Source: Erysipelotrichaceae bacterium
GTDB taxonomy: Bacteria; Bacillota_I; Bacilli_A; Erysipelotrichales; Erysipelotrichaceae
Length of the DNA: 5,975 bases
Assembly: GCA_003520745.1 (NCBI GenBank)
Contig: DOUE01000003.1
Location: 1-5,975 of the forward strand
Direction: 5' to 3'
Below the pieces are notes generated by a model. The model searched no databases, was not told where the DNA came from, and saw only the letters and a list, made by a program, of their open reading frames with translations. Made by a program: the position numbers and the translations under genes. Below are positions 1 through 5,287 of this stretch, in pieces. Within the stretch, counting starts at the first letter, position 1, and each line of letters opens with the position of its first letter.

Positions 1-1330
1 GGGTGACAGCGTGACGCATCCCCTCTACATCGAACTGATGGGCAAATATGCGAACCTGATCTTGGTCGACGATACGGGCAAAATCGTCGATGCCCTGAAG
101 AGGATCCCGCCGTTTGAGAATACCAAGCGGACCATCCAACCCGGCGCGATGTACAGCGACCCTGAAATCCAAGACAAGCGAAATCCCTTACTTAGCAACG
201 ACATCGATCCTGAACTGACTTTCACCCAACAATTCCACGGTGTATCGCCCTTGTTGGGACGGGAAATCCAATATCGGTTGTTACACGGTGAAACCTTCAG
301 ACAGGTCATGGACCAAATACGGGACAGCCATTACCTGTATCTTAGCGAAGATAAAAATGAAACGCAATTTCATTGCCTGCCGTTGACGCATTTAGGGGTG
401 CCCTACCGGCAATTCCCGTTGATGACGGGATTGGATGAACTTTATTTCCAGAAGGAAGAGCGCGAACGCATCCGCCAACATACCGGCGACCTTTTCAAGT
501 TCGTGACGCGCGAAATCAAGAAATACACGCAGAAACTGCCGAAACTGAAGGAAGCGTTGGATGAGGCGTTGGATTGCGAGAAGTGGCGCACGATGGGGGA
601 TTACCTTTATGCTTTTGGATCGAATACCGAGAAAGGCAGCACGTCGATCGACGTGCCCTCCTATGAAGGCGACGGGATGATCACGATCCCCTTGGACAGC
701 AAGTTGGATGGGAAGGGAAACGCGAAGAAGTATTTCCAGAAATACCAAAAAGGCAAAAAAGGGCAGGAGCATTTGCTTCAGCAGATCCAGATCTGCGAAA
801 ACGAGATCGCCTATTATGAAGGACTGAAGGAGCAACTGGAAATCGCAGGGGTGAACGACGCGATCGAGATCCGCCAGGAATTGGCGGAAGCGGGGATTTT
901 GAAGGCCATGCCTTCGAAAATCCGGCGTAAGAAGAAAAGCCTTCCCCAATACCTCAGCTTCGTTTTGGATAACGGGATACGGATCCATGTCGGCAAGAAC
1001 AACCTTCAAAACGACTACATCACCTTCAAACTTGCACGCAAGAACGACACCTGGCTGCACGTCAAGGATCATCACGGGGCGCATGTGGTGGTGGAGACCG
1101 ATTCGCCCGATGAGACGACCTTGCGTACCGCGGCGATGTTGGCGGCGTATTATTCGCAAGCGAGGACATCCTCGAGCGTACCGGTCAACTACTGTAAAGT
1201 CTCTTCGATCAAGAAGATCCCCGGGGCGAAGTTGGGGATGGTCGCCCTTGGCGCGTATAAAACCATCTATATCGATCCCAACGAGGATTTCATCCTGAAT
1301 CTACTCAAAAACAACAAGACCGCCTCATAA
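1..1330 (+). CDS. rqcH: Rqc2 homolog RqcH (NFACT family), 5'-truncated by the window edge
   Basis: C-terminal 442 residues of an NFACT protein. In bacteria RqcH binds obstructed 50S subunits carrying peptidyl-tRNA and recruits tRNA-Ala to add alanine tails that mark the stalled peptide for degradation; it acts in the cytosol. The frame is open from base 2, and the first visible residues (GDSVTHPLYIELMG) align by memory with the interior of Bacillus subtilis YloA (GDETVRKLYVEIMG), so roughly 110-130 residues are missing and the GTG at 11 is not the start. Visible order: end of NFACT-N with YIELMG (residues 9-14), a charged helical stretch likely to be coiled coil (about 150-200 and 240-285), a basic linker (KIRRKKK, near 306-312), then the NFACT-R domain (about 313-430) with VGKNN, DTWLHVKD, GAHVV and SSSVPVNY. 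The N-terminal Asp-Arg tRNA-binding motif lies outside the window. The CDS ends inside a terminator hairpin. The identification is secure; activity is inferred from the family. Confidence 0.93.
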   Translation, partial: GDSVTHPLYIELMGKYANLILVDDTGKIVDALKRIPPFENTKRTIQPGAMYSDPEIQDKRNPLLSNDIDPELTFTQQFHGVSPLLGREIQYRLLHGETFRQVMDQIRDSHYLYLSEDKNETQFHCLPLTHLGVPYRQFPLMTGLDELYFQKEERERIRQHTGDLFKFVTREIKKYTQKLPKLKEALDEALDCEKWRTMGDYLYAFGSNTEKGSTSIDVPSYEGDGMITIPLDSKLDGKGNAKKYFQKYQKGKKGQEHLLQQIQICENEIAYYEGLKEQLEIAGVNDAIEIRQELAEAGILKAMPSKIRRKKKSLPQYLSFVLDNGIRIHVGKNNLQNDYITFKLARKNDTWLHVKDHHGAHVVVETDSPDETTLRTAAMLAAYYSQARTSSSVPVNYCKVSSIKKIPGAKLGMVALGAYKTIYIDPNEDFILNLLKNNKTAS

Positions 1331-1344
1331 ACCGAGGCGGTCTT
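1316..1344. terminator. Bidirectional intrinsic terminator between rqcH and the metallopeptidase gene
   Basis: An 11-bp perfect stem, AAGACCGCCTC (1316-1326) with GAGGCGGTCTT (1334-1344), closes a 7-base loop. On the minus strand the stem is followed by a T-rich run (TTGTTGTTTTTG). On the plus strand it is followed by the weaker TTTCTGTA. The stop codons of both convergent genes lie in or beside the loop: TAA at 1328-1330 and, on the minus strand, TGA at 1327-1325. The stem therefore also encodes the last residues of both proteins. Confidence 0.88.
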
Positions 1345-1984
1345 TCTGTAGTAGGATCGAACTTTTCTTCACACTCGCCACATCCGGAACATGACGTTTC
1401 ACTTCTTGCCAAAACAAAGGCGAGTGGTTGAGATGCTTCAGATGCATGAGTTCGTGGATGCAGACATAGCGGATGAAGCGGGGTTCGCAGGCGATCAACC
1501 GTGTATTCAATGTGATTTCACCTTTTGAAGTACAGCGTCCCCACGAACGCTTCATCGTTCGAAAACGCAATGTTTTCGGTGAAATCCGTGTTTCGGTCAT
1601 CGCTTCGCTAAAATACCCACCAAGAACATCGATGGCATGTTGGCGCAGGACGGTTTCAAGAAGCACCCCTTGCTTGACGACGATGCCTTCGGGGCGGAGC
1701 GTCGTTTCTTCCCCGTAGGTCACTTTCGTTCTACTTCCGAGATACCAGATTTCATCAGTGTCCAACTTCATGCGTTCGATCATCGCCAACCGCTTCTGTA
1801 CCCAGGATTGCTTGGAAGAAATCCATGTCAGCGTCTTTTCAAGATCCGCCTCGAAAGGCAACTTGATGATCAGTGCATCCTCATCCACGTTCATCGAAAG
1901 CGTGCGACGACGCTGCGGGATGAACGTCGCCTTGATTTGGCGTCCATTGACTTGAAGCGTTAAACTATAAGGCTTGGACCGCAT
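1325..1984 (-). CDS. YgjP-like (DUF45/WLM clan) zinc metallopeptidase
   Basis: A 219-residue protein of the YgjP-like metallopeptidase family (PF01863). The N-terminal beta-rich part (residues 8-45) has the family pattern of a basic RRRTLSM segment followed by a hydrophobic LIIKLP strand. A helix near 50-72 contains the WISSKQSWVQKRL segment. The C-terminal core has SWGRCTSKGEITLN (147-160) followed by HELMHLKHLNH (177-187), so the predicted zinc ligands are H177, H181 and H187, with E178 as catalytic base. No signal peptide or membrane segment is visible, so it is probably cytosolic. An in-frame ATG further upstream at 2146 would add 54 Arg/His-rich residues that lie wholly over the lipoprotein gene, so I prefer the ATG at 1984. 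That ATG shares one base with the lipoprotein stop (TGATG). No convincing Shine-Dalgarno precedes it, which suggests translational coupling. Physiological substrates of this family are poorly known. Confidence 0.88.
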   Translation of the reverse strand: MRSKPYSLTLQVNGRQIKATFIPQRRRTLSMNVDEDALIIKLPFEADLEKTLTWISSKQSWVQKRLAMIERMKLDTDEIWYLGSRTKVTYGEETTLRPEGIVVKQGVLLETVLRQHAIDVLGGYFSEAMTETRISPKTLRFRTMKRSWGRCTSKGEITLNTRLIACEPRFIRYVCIHELMHLKHLNHSPLFWQEVKRHVPDVASVKKSSILLQKDRLGL

Positions 1985-2220
1985 CAGTTGCTTTGTAGGA
2001 TGATGGTGGAAGCATGTCCAAGGAAGGTGCGTCCGTCTTTGCACTTCACCTGGATGATGTCGCTGTTTTCGTAGTCTTTCCACGAAGAGATGTCGCAGAC
2101 GATCGTTTCGCTTCCGACGTTGATGTAGGCGACGTCGTATTTCCACGTCGTATCGATGATCTGCAGGTTACAGCCGCTTAAGAATAGGGCTCCGACCAAA
2201 ACCAAGAGGATTTTTTTCAT
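1984..2220 (-). CDS. Small secreted lipoprotein, conserved hypothetical
   Basis: A 78-residue protein with a clear type II signal peptide: MKK, a hydrophobic run ILLVLVGALF, and the lipobox LSGC with lipidated Cys at residue 17. The mature part is only about 62 residues, predicted mostly beta, with two more cysteines (42 and 60) that could pair outside the cell, and a SWKDYENSDIIQVKC segment (46-60). From memory, similar small proteins with a SWxDYE pattern occur in Bacillota genomes and their phages, but I know of no assigned function. The start at 2220 is chosen because AAGGAG lies 9 bases upstream and the signal peptide begins there; the longer in-frame start at 2280 would place the -10 box inside the gene. 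It is the first gene of a unit with the metallopeptidase, whose start overlaps this stop. Confidence 0.85.
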   Translation of the reverse strand: MKKILLVLVGALFLSGCNLQIIDTTWKYDVAYINVGSETIVCDISSWKDYENSDIIQVKCKDGRTFLGHASTIILQSN

Positions 2221-2229
2221 TTTTATTGT

Positions 2230-2235
2230 CTCCTT
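2230..2235 (-). promoter_or_regulatory. Ribosome binding site of the lipoprotein gene
   Basis: AAGGAG on the minus strand, 9 bases before the ATG at 2220. It decides this start over the in-frame ATG at 2280. Confidence 0.85.
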
Positions 2236-2259
2236 CGGTGAGGAATCACCGTTAGGTTT

Positions 2260-2288
2260 AGTATACGAAGACCTCTCCATCTTTACAA
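2260..2288 (-). promoter_or_regulatory. Sigma-A-type promoter for the lipoprotein/metallopeptidase unit
   Basis: On the minus strand, TTGTAA (2288-2283) and TATACT (2265-2260) are separated by exactly 17 bases. The -10 matches the consensus at 5 of 6 positions and the -35 at 4 of 6. Transcription would begin near 2253, giving a leader of about 33 bases that contains the AAGGAG site. Confidence 0.7.
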
Positions 2289-2322
2289 GGGCTCGAAGGA
2301 AGGATACATCGCTTTTCTACTG

Positions 2323-2344
2323 GATTTTAATCCGATTTTAATCC
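2323..2344. repeat. Perfect 11-bp tandem repeat in a divergent promoter region, operator-like
   Basis: Two perfect adjacent copies of GATTTTAATCC (2323-2333 and 2334-2344), followed by one more G. Each copy is nearly a small inverted repeat (GATT-TT-AATC). The 11-base period is about one helical turn, so the copies face the same side of DNA. They sit between two divergent promoters, about 45-66 bases upstream of the expected plus-strand transcription start and farther from the minus-strand one. A regulator binding site or an AT-rich UP-type element are both possible; neither is shown. Confidence 0.6.
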
Positions 2345-2373
2345 GAAACATGTCCTGCGGAGATTTCCGGATA

Positions 2374-2382
2374 TGCTATACT
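2374..2382 (+). promoter_or_regulatory. Extended -10 promoter for the SDR gene
   Basis: TGCTATACT on the plus strand combines a TATACT hexamer (2377-2382) with the TGn extension. At the correct spacing upstream (2354-2359) the sequence is CCTGCG, so there is no good -35 box. The extended -10, possibly aided by the tandem repeat upstream, would have to compensate. The expected start near 2389 gives a leader of about 37 bases. Confidence 0.6.
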
Positions 2383-2412
2383 GAAAGCAAAGAAGTGGAT
2401 GAAGATCACCTC

Positions 2413-2419
2413 AAGGAGG
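2413..2419 (+). promoter_or_regulatory. Ribosome binding site of the SDR gene
   Basis: AAGGAGG lies 6 bases before the ATG at 2426. It selects that start over the in-frame ATG at 2399, which would put this site inside the coding region. Confidence 0.88.
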
Positions 2420-2425
2420 ATCCAA

Positions 2426-3448
2426 ATGCAACCGAAATACTGGATCGTCACCGGTGCGAACGGGCATTTCGCCAACACGCTGGTCCGTGAATTGACGAAG
2501 CGAAACGACAAGGTCGGCGCTTTCGTTTTGCCCGGCGATCGAAGCGATGCGTTGAGCGATCTTTTAATACGGCGCTTCGAAGGCGATGTCACGAAGATCG
2601 ACGATCTACGGCGTTGCATCGATGCGGCGGAGGTCGATCCGAAGGACATCTGCGTCGTGCATGCGGCCGGGATCGTCTCGATCGATTTCAAGGAGAAAGA
2701 CAAGATCCATAAAGTGAACGTCGAAGGGACGCAAAACGTCGCGACCGTTTGTCTGGAAAAAGGGGTCGGACGGATGGTCTATGTGAGTTCGGTCCATGCG
2801 ATCAAGGAAGTCGAGGATCAAGGATTCATCCAAGAGACGGATCGTTTTAGTCCGGAGGATGTGGAAGGCTTGTATGCGAAATCGAAGGCGCAGGCGACCT
2901 GCAATCTCTTAAAACTTCAGGAAGAAGGCTTACCGTTGACCTTGGTCTTCCCTTCCGGGATGATCGGACCCAACGACTACGGGTGTAGCCACATGACGCA
3001 GATGGTCATCGATTTCGGGACCGGGCGTCTGAAAGCCTATGTGAAAGGCGGGTATGATTTCGTCGATGTACGGGATGTCTCAGAGGCTCTGATCAAGATC
3101 GTCGAGACGCGCGACGCCGGCGACCATTACATCCTTTCCGGGGAATATATCTCGGTGAAGGAGATCGTCGACGTCTTGGCCGGGGTTTTCCCTGAAATCA
3201 GCAAAACGATGAAGTTACCCTTGGGGCTGGCGAAATTGAGCGCGCCTTTTGCGGAAATCTATTACCGCATCCTCAAACAGAAACCTTTGTATACGCGCTA
3301 TTCCCTTTTCACCTTGGCGAGCAATTCGAATTTCTCCCATGCGAAAGCCACCGAGGATCTCGCGTATCGGCCACGCAAAGCGACCGAGTCGCTGAGGGAC
3401 ATGGCGTTATGGCTGATCCAACAAAACCGCATTAAAAAAGGATCCTAG
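2426..3448 (+). CDS. Extended SDR, NAD-dependent epimerase/dehydratase or dihydroflavonol-4-reductase-like
   Basis: A 340-residue Rossmann-fold oxidoreductase, a usual length for extended short-chain dehydrogenases. Visible features are the N-terminal nucleotide-binding loop TGANGHFA (9-16), GDV (53-55) for adenine contact, HAAG (79-82), the serine-bearing strand VYVSS (118-122), the catalytic YAKSK (Y150, K154), and FPSGMIGPND (175-184) after the active site. The C-terminal half has the dihydroflavonol-reductase/3-beta-HSD pattern, including SHAKATEDLAYRPR (304-317) and the terminal SLRDMALWL helix. The third glycine of the usual TGxxGxxG motif is alanine (A16), which still fits an NAD(P) site. 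No aspartate or arginine cue lets me choose NAD or NADP with certainty. The substrate cannot be read from sequence; a sugar nucleotide, steroid-like or flavonoid-like ketone is possible. The gene stands alone and converges on the membrane protein gene with a 4-base overlap. Confidence 0.88.
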   Translation: MQPKYWIVTGANGHFANTLVRELTKRNDKVGAFVLPGDRSDALSDLLIRRFEGDVTKIDDLRRCIDAAEVDPKDICVVHAAGIVSIDFKEKDKIHKVNVEGTQNVATVCLEKGVGRMVYVSSVHAIKEVEDQGFIQETDRFSPEDVEGLYAKSKAQATCNLLKLQEEGLPLTLVFPSGMIGPNDYGCSHMTQMVIDFGTGRLKAYVKGGYDFVDVRDVSEALIKIVETRDAGDHYILSGEYISVKEIVDVLAGVFPEISKTMKLPLGLAKLSAPFAEIYYRILKQKPLYTRYSLFTLASNSNFSHAKATEDLAYRPRKATESLRDMALWLIQQNRIKKGS

Positions 3449-3459
3449 TCGGGATCCTT
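3438..3459. terminator. Bidirectional intrinsic terminator between the SDR and flippase-like genes
   Basis: The stem AAGGATCC (3438-3445) pairs with GGATCCTT (3452-3459) around a 6-base loop TAGTCG. On the minus strand it runs into a TTTTTTAAT tail; on the plus strand into TTCGTTGTTTCTT, which is weaker. The two convergent stop codons (TAG on each strand, sharing CTAG at 3445-3448) lie at the base of the loop. Confidence 0.82.
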
Positions 3460-4494
3460 CGTTGTTTCTTGGAGCGTTGGGAAGCGACGGCTGCGTTTCA
3501 AGCGCATGAAGAGATAACCGCCGGTCAGTAAGGGGACGTAGAAGGTAGCGAAGCGCCAGAAGATCATCATACTCGCGGCGCCCGATTTACCGATCACCGT
3601 CGAGAAGACCAGGACGAACAAACCTTCGGTCGCCCCGCTGGATCCCGGTAGCGGGACGAAGGTGTTGGCCATCGTCACAAAGGAAGCCAGGGCGAGGAAA
3701 TCGATGAACTGGTTGAACTTCACATCCAGCCCCAACAACTGCGCGACCACGAACGGGGTCGAAAAATAGATCGTGAAGCGTAAGGCGTACAACCCTGAGA
3801 TTTTCCAAAACAACTGTTTATTTCCGGCGACGGCTCCGACGGCGTCGTGGAAGTGGATCATCTGTTCGTTCCAGGAATCGACGATCTTTTCCTTATTCTT
3901 GATGAACCTCATCTTGCCCAGCATCGTGATCGCCCAGGAGAAGATGAAATGATAGAGTTTCGGGAATTCGACCATGATCCAAAGGACGACGATGACGATG
4001 ACGTTGAACAATAGCGCAAGCGCGAACGCGAAGGTGATGGAGGCGTTGGGGAAATCCGCCATCTTCCATAAAAACAAAATCAAGGTTTCAAGGACCAGGA
4101 CGATCTGATAGATGTAGAAATCCATCCAGATCAAGCCCGCGCCTTGGGTGGCGCTCAGTCCTTGTTTTTTAAAGGTGTAGGTCTGGGCGAACTGTCCGCC
4201 GGTCGAAGATGGCGTAATCCCGGAAACGAAGGTTCCGATCAATCCGTTCATCAATCCGTGACGGTAGGGATAGCGTTGATGGAGGGACTTCGCCATCAAG
4301 GTCAAAATCAACCCATAGACAAGTTGCGGGGCGAGACCCCAAAAGACGATCACGCCGATGCGCCACATGGGCATCGCGATGACCGTCGCCAAGACTTGCT
4401 CGTAGGAATCATATAACGCGAACCAAAGACCGAAGAAGGTCAAGGTCATGATGAGCAATAGGTTGAACAGATAGTTATTCAGAAGCTTTTTCAT
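3445..4494 (-). CDS. Flippase-like membrane protein, LPG-synthase transmembrane family (PF03706)
   Basis: A 349-residue polytopic membrane protein related to the N-terminal flippase half of MprF and to the stand-alone UPF0104/YbhN/AglD group. Hydrophobic segments are visible near residues 8-28, 43-68, 84-94, 118-145, 152-178, 228-254, 262-282, 290-310 and 310-332. Two family motifs are present: TPSSTGGQ (95-102) and PLPGSSGATEG (281-291), the latter matching the usual P-PG-x-G-x-x-E pattern. A basic cytosolic tail (RLKRSRR, 331-337) follows the last segment. It has no C-terminal acyltransferase domain, so it is not a lysyl-phosphatidylglycerol synthase by itself. The likely role is lipid or lipid-linked substrate translocation, but the substrate is unknown. 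GGAG lies 6 bases before the ATG at 4494. The LUD gene is 57 bases upstream on the same strand. Confidence 0.88.
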   Translation of the reverse strand: MKKLLNNYLFNLLLIMTLTFFGLWFALYDSYEQVLATVIAMPMWRIGVIVFWGLAPQLVYGLILTLMAKSLHQRYPYRHGLMNGLIGTFVSGITPSSTGGQFAQTYTFKKQGLSATQGAGLIWMDFYIYQIVLVLETLILFLWKMADFPNASITFAFALALLFNVIVIVVLWIMVEFPKLYHFIFSWAITMLGKMRFIKNKEKIVDSWNEQMIHFHDAVGAVAGNKQLFWKISGLYALRFTIYFSTPFVVAQLLGLDVKFNQFIDFLALASFVTMANTFVPLPGSSGATEGLFVLVFSTVIGKSGAASMMIFWRFATFYVPLLTGGYLFMRLKRSRRFPTLQETTKDPD

Positions 4495-4518
4495 TGTTTT
4501 CTCCGTTGATACTTATTT

Positions 4519-4547
4519 ATTCTACACGCAACGGGTCAAACCCGCAA
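4519..4547 (-). promoter_or_regulatory. Candidate promoter of the flippase-like gene
   Basis: On the minus strand, TTGCGG (4547-4542) and TAGAAT (4524-4519) are 17 bases apart. The -10 is good (5 of 6) and the -35 poor (3 of 6). An alternative is TTGACC (4539-4534) with AATAAG 16 bases on. The spacing to the ATG (24 bases after the -10) leaves room for a short leader with its GGAG site. Read-through from the LUD gene is equally possible. Confidence 0.35.
4532..4544. repeat. Small inverted repeat in the LUD/flippase gene spacer
   Basis: CGGGT (4532-4536) and ACCCG (4540-4544) are separated by CAA, and each is flanked by GCAA on the plus strand. No T-run follows on the minus strand, so it is a poor terminator for the LUD gene. 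It overlaps the spacer and -35 of the candidate promoter, which would suit an operator; it may also be chance. Confidence 0.35.
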
Positions 4548-4551
4548 GGGA

Positions 4552-5184
4552 CTAATAGCCCAAAGCTTCCTTCACGAAAACGATATGGATCCGTCCGGGG
4601 ACGTGGCTGCGCGATAAAACGACGTTGGCGCTGCAGATCCGTTGGGCGACGTTGCAGTCGACGCATTCCCCGACCAAGCGGCACGGCGTATCACGGTCGA
4701 GCCGCTCGCAGTTCATCGGGGCGGCTTTCTGGCGTATTCTTTCCTGTGCTTCTTCACGGGTGAAAACCAGCTTGTTGATGCCGACGACGACATACACTTT
4801 CTTGGGTCCGAAGATCAGCGCGGAGACGCGGTTCCCCGTCCCGTCCGTATTCACGAGTTCCCCTTCCAGGGTGACGGCGTTGCTTGACATCAGGAAGACA
4901 TCGGCGCTTAACCCGCGCCGAAAGGCTTCGTTGACATCGATGCCGGGTTGATAGCGGTCGATGAAGGAAACATGTCCCGTACGTAGCCAATCGATGACGC
5001 CGCACGCGGCCAAGGTCATCGACCCCCCGACCGCGACGCTCGACCCTTGTTCGATCTGCGCTTCAAGAAACGGAAGGACGTGTTCTTTCTTTTCTAGGAT
5101 CGATGTCTCGAACTGATGCAGACGCAGGTTGCGGATCGCACGATCCAACTGTTGGTTGATTATTTTTTCCGAATGAATGTCCAT
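4552..5184 (-). CDS. LUD-domain protein (lactate utilization family, PF02589) with C-terminal Cys cluster
   Basis: A 210-residue single-domain protein of the LutC/YkgG (LUD) family. Visible family motifs are GGSMTL (53-58), FIDRY (74-78), the SSNAVTLEGELVNTDGTGNR stretch (100-119), and FGPKKVYVVVGINKLV (125-140). The C-terminal part has five cysteines, C159, C168, C174, C177 and C184, with CVDC forming a CxxC pair; a sixth Cys is at 61. Such a set could hold a metal or iron-sulfur centre, although this is inference. LutC-type proteins belong to the L-lactate oxidation complex LutABC, but no lutA or lutB is next to this gene, so a lactate role is not supported here; many stand-alone LUD proteins have unknown functions. 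The protein has no signal peptide. The start is the ATG at 5184, with GAGGTG 5 bases upstream. It precedes the flippase-like gene on the same strand. Confidence 0.88.
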   Translation of the reverse strand: MDIHSEKIINQQLDRAIRNLRLHQFETSILEKKEHVLPFLEAQIEQGSSVAVGGSMTLAACGVIDWLRTGHVSFIDRYQPGIDVNEAFRRGLSADVFLMSSNAVTLEGELVNTDGTGNRVSALIFGPKKVYVVVGINKLVFTREEAQERIRQKAAPMNCERLDRDTPCRLVGECVDCNVAQRICSANVVLSRSHVPGRIHIVFVKEALGY

Positions 5185-5189
5185 GGGTT

Positions 5190-5195
5190 CACCTC
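5190..5195 (-). promoter_or_regulatory. Ribosome binding site of the LUD gene, close to the predicted transcript 5' end
   Basis: GAGGTG on the minus strand, 5 bases before the ATG at 5184. It lies only 6 bases downstream of the -10 box, so it would fall almost at the start of the mRNA. Confidence 0.7.
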
Positions 5196-5201
5196 GCTTT
5201 T

Positions 5202-5231
5202 AGTATACACTTGTTTCTTTGCCCGACACAA
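5202..5231 (-). promoter_or_regulatory. Promoter for the LUD gene
   Basis: On the minus strand, TTGTGT (5231-5226) and TATACT (5207-5202) are separated by 18 bases. The -10 matches 5 of 6 positions; the -35 shares only TTG. It lies just downstream of the clpB terminator, as expected for a new transcription unit. Only 17 bases separate the -10 from the ATG. Confidence 0.6.
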
Positions 5232-5262
5232 CGACTCCTGTAGACTCGATGAACATCCTGTG

Positions 5263-5287
5263 AAAAAAACGTCCCTTTCAGGACGTT
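5263..5287 (-). terminator. Intrinsic terminator of clpB
   Basis: Read on the minus strand: AACGTCC (5287-5281), loop TGAAAG, GGACGTT (5274-5268), then five more T residues. The 7-bp perfect stem and U-tract make a textbook Rho-independent terminator. The AA of the clpB stop codon TAA is part of the stem. Confidence 0.92.

Noticed and set aside
11..40. GTG at position 11 as the start of the RqcH gene, preceded by a GGGTGA run.
   Set aside because: The frame is open to the window edge, and the residues just before the GTG match the interior of known RqcH proteins. The gene is cut by the window.
392..1159. A 255-codon open frame on the minus strand inside rqcH.
   Set aside because: It lies entirely antisense to a well-conserved gene, has no ribosome binding site or recognisable domain, and has the composition of a shadow frame.
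1985..2146. A 54-residue N-terminal extension of the metallopeptidase.
   Set aside because: It is Arg/His-rich, overlaps the lipoprotein gene in another frame, and matches nothing in the family. The ATG at 1984 is coupled to the lipoprotein stop.
2221..2280. A 20-residue N-terminal extension of the lipoprotein.
   Set aside because: It would bury the signal peptide, contain the AAGGAG site, and lie across the -10 box of the promoter.
2338..2833. Minus-strand open frames of 121 and 75 codons antisense to the SDR gene.
   Set aside because: They overlap a clear SDR gene with conserved motifs, and the larger one would run through the divergent promoter region.
4144..4416. Open frames on both strands (65-90 codons) inside the flippase-like gene.
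   Set aside because: They lack start signals and recognisable domains and overlap a membrane protein with clear family motifs.
4494..4951. Plus-strand open frames antisense to the LUD gene.
   Set aside because: They are Arg/Ser-rich shadow frames without ribosome binding sites.
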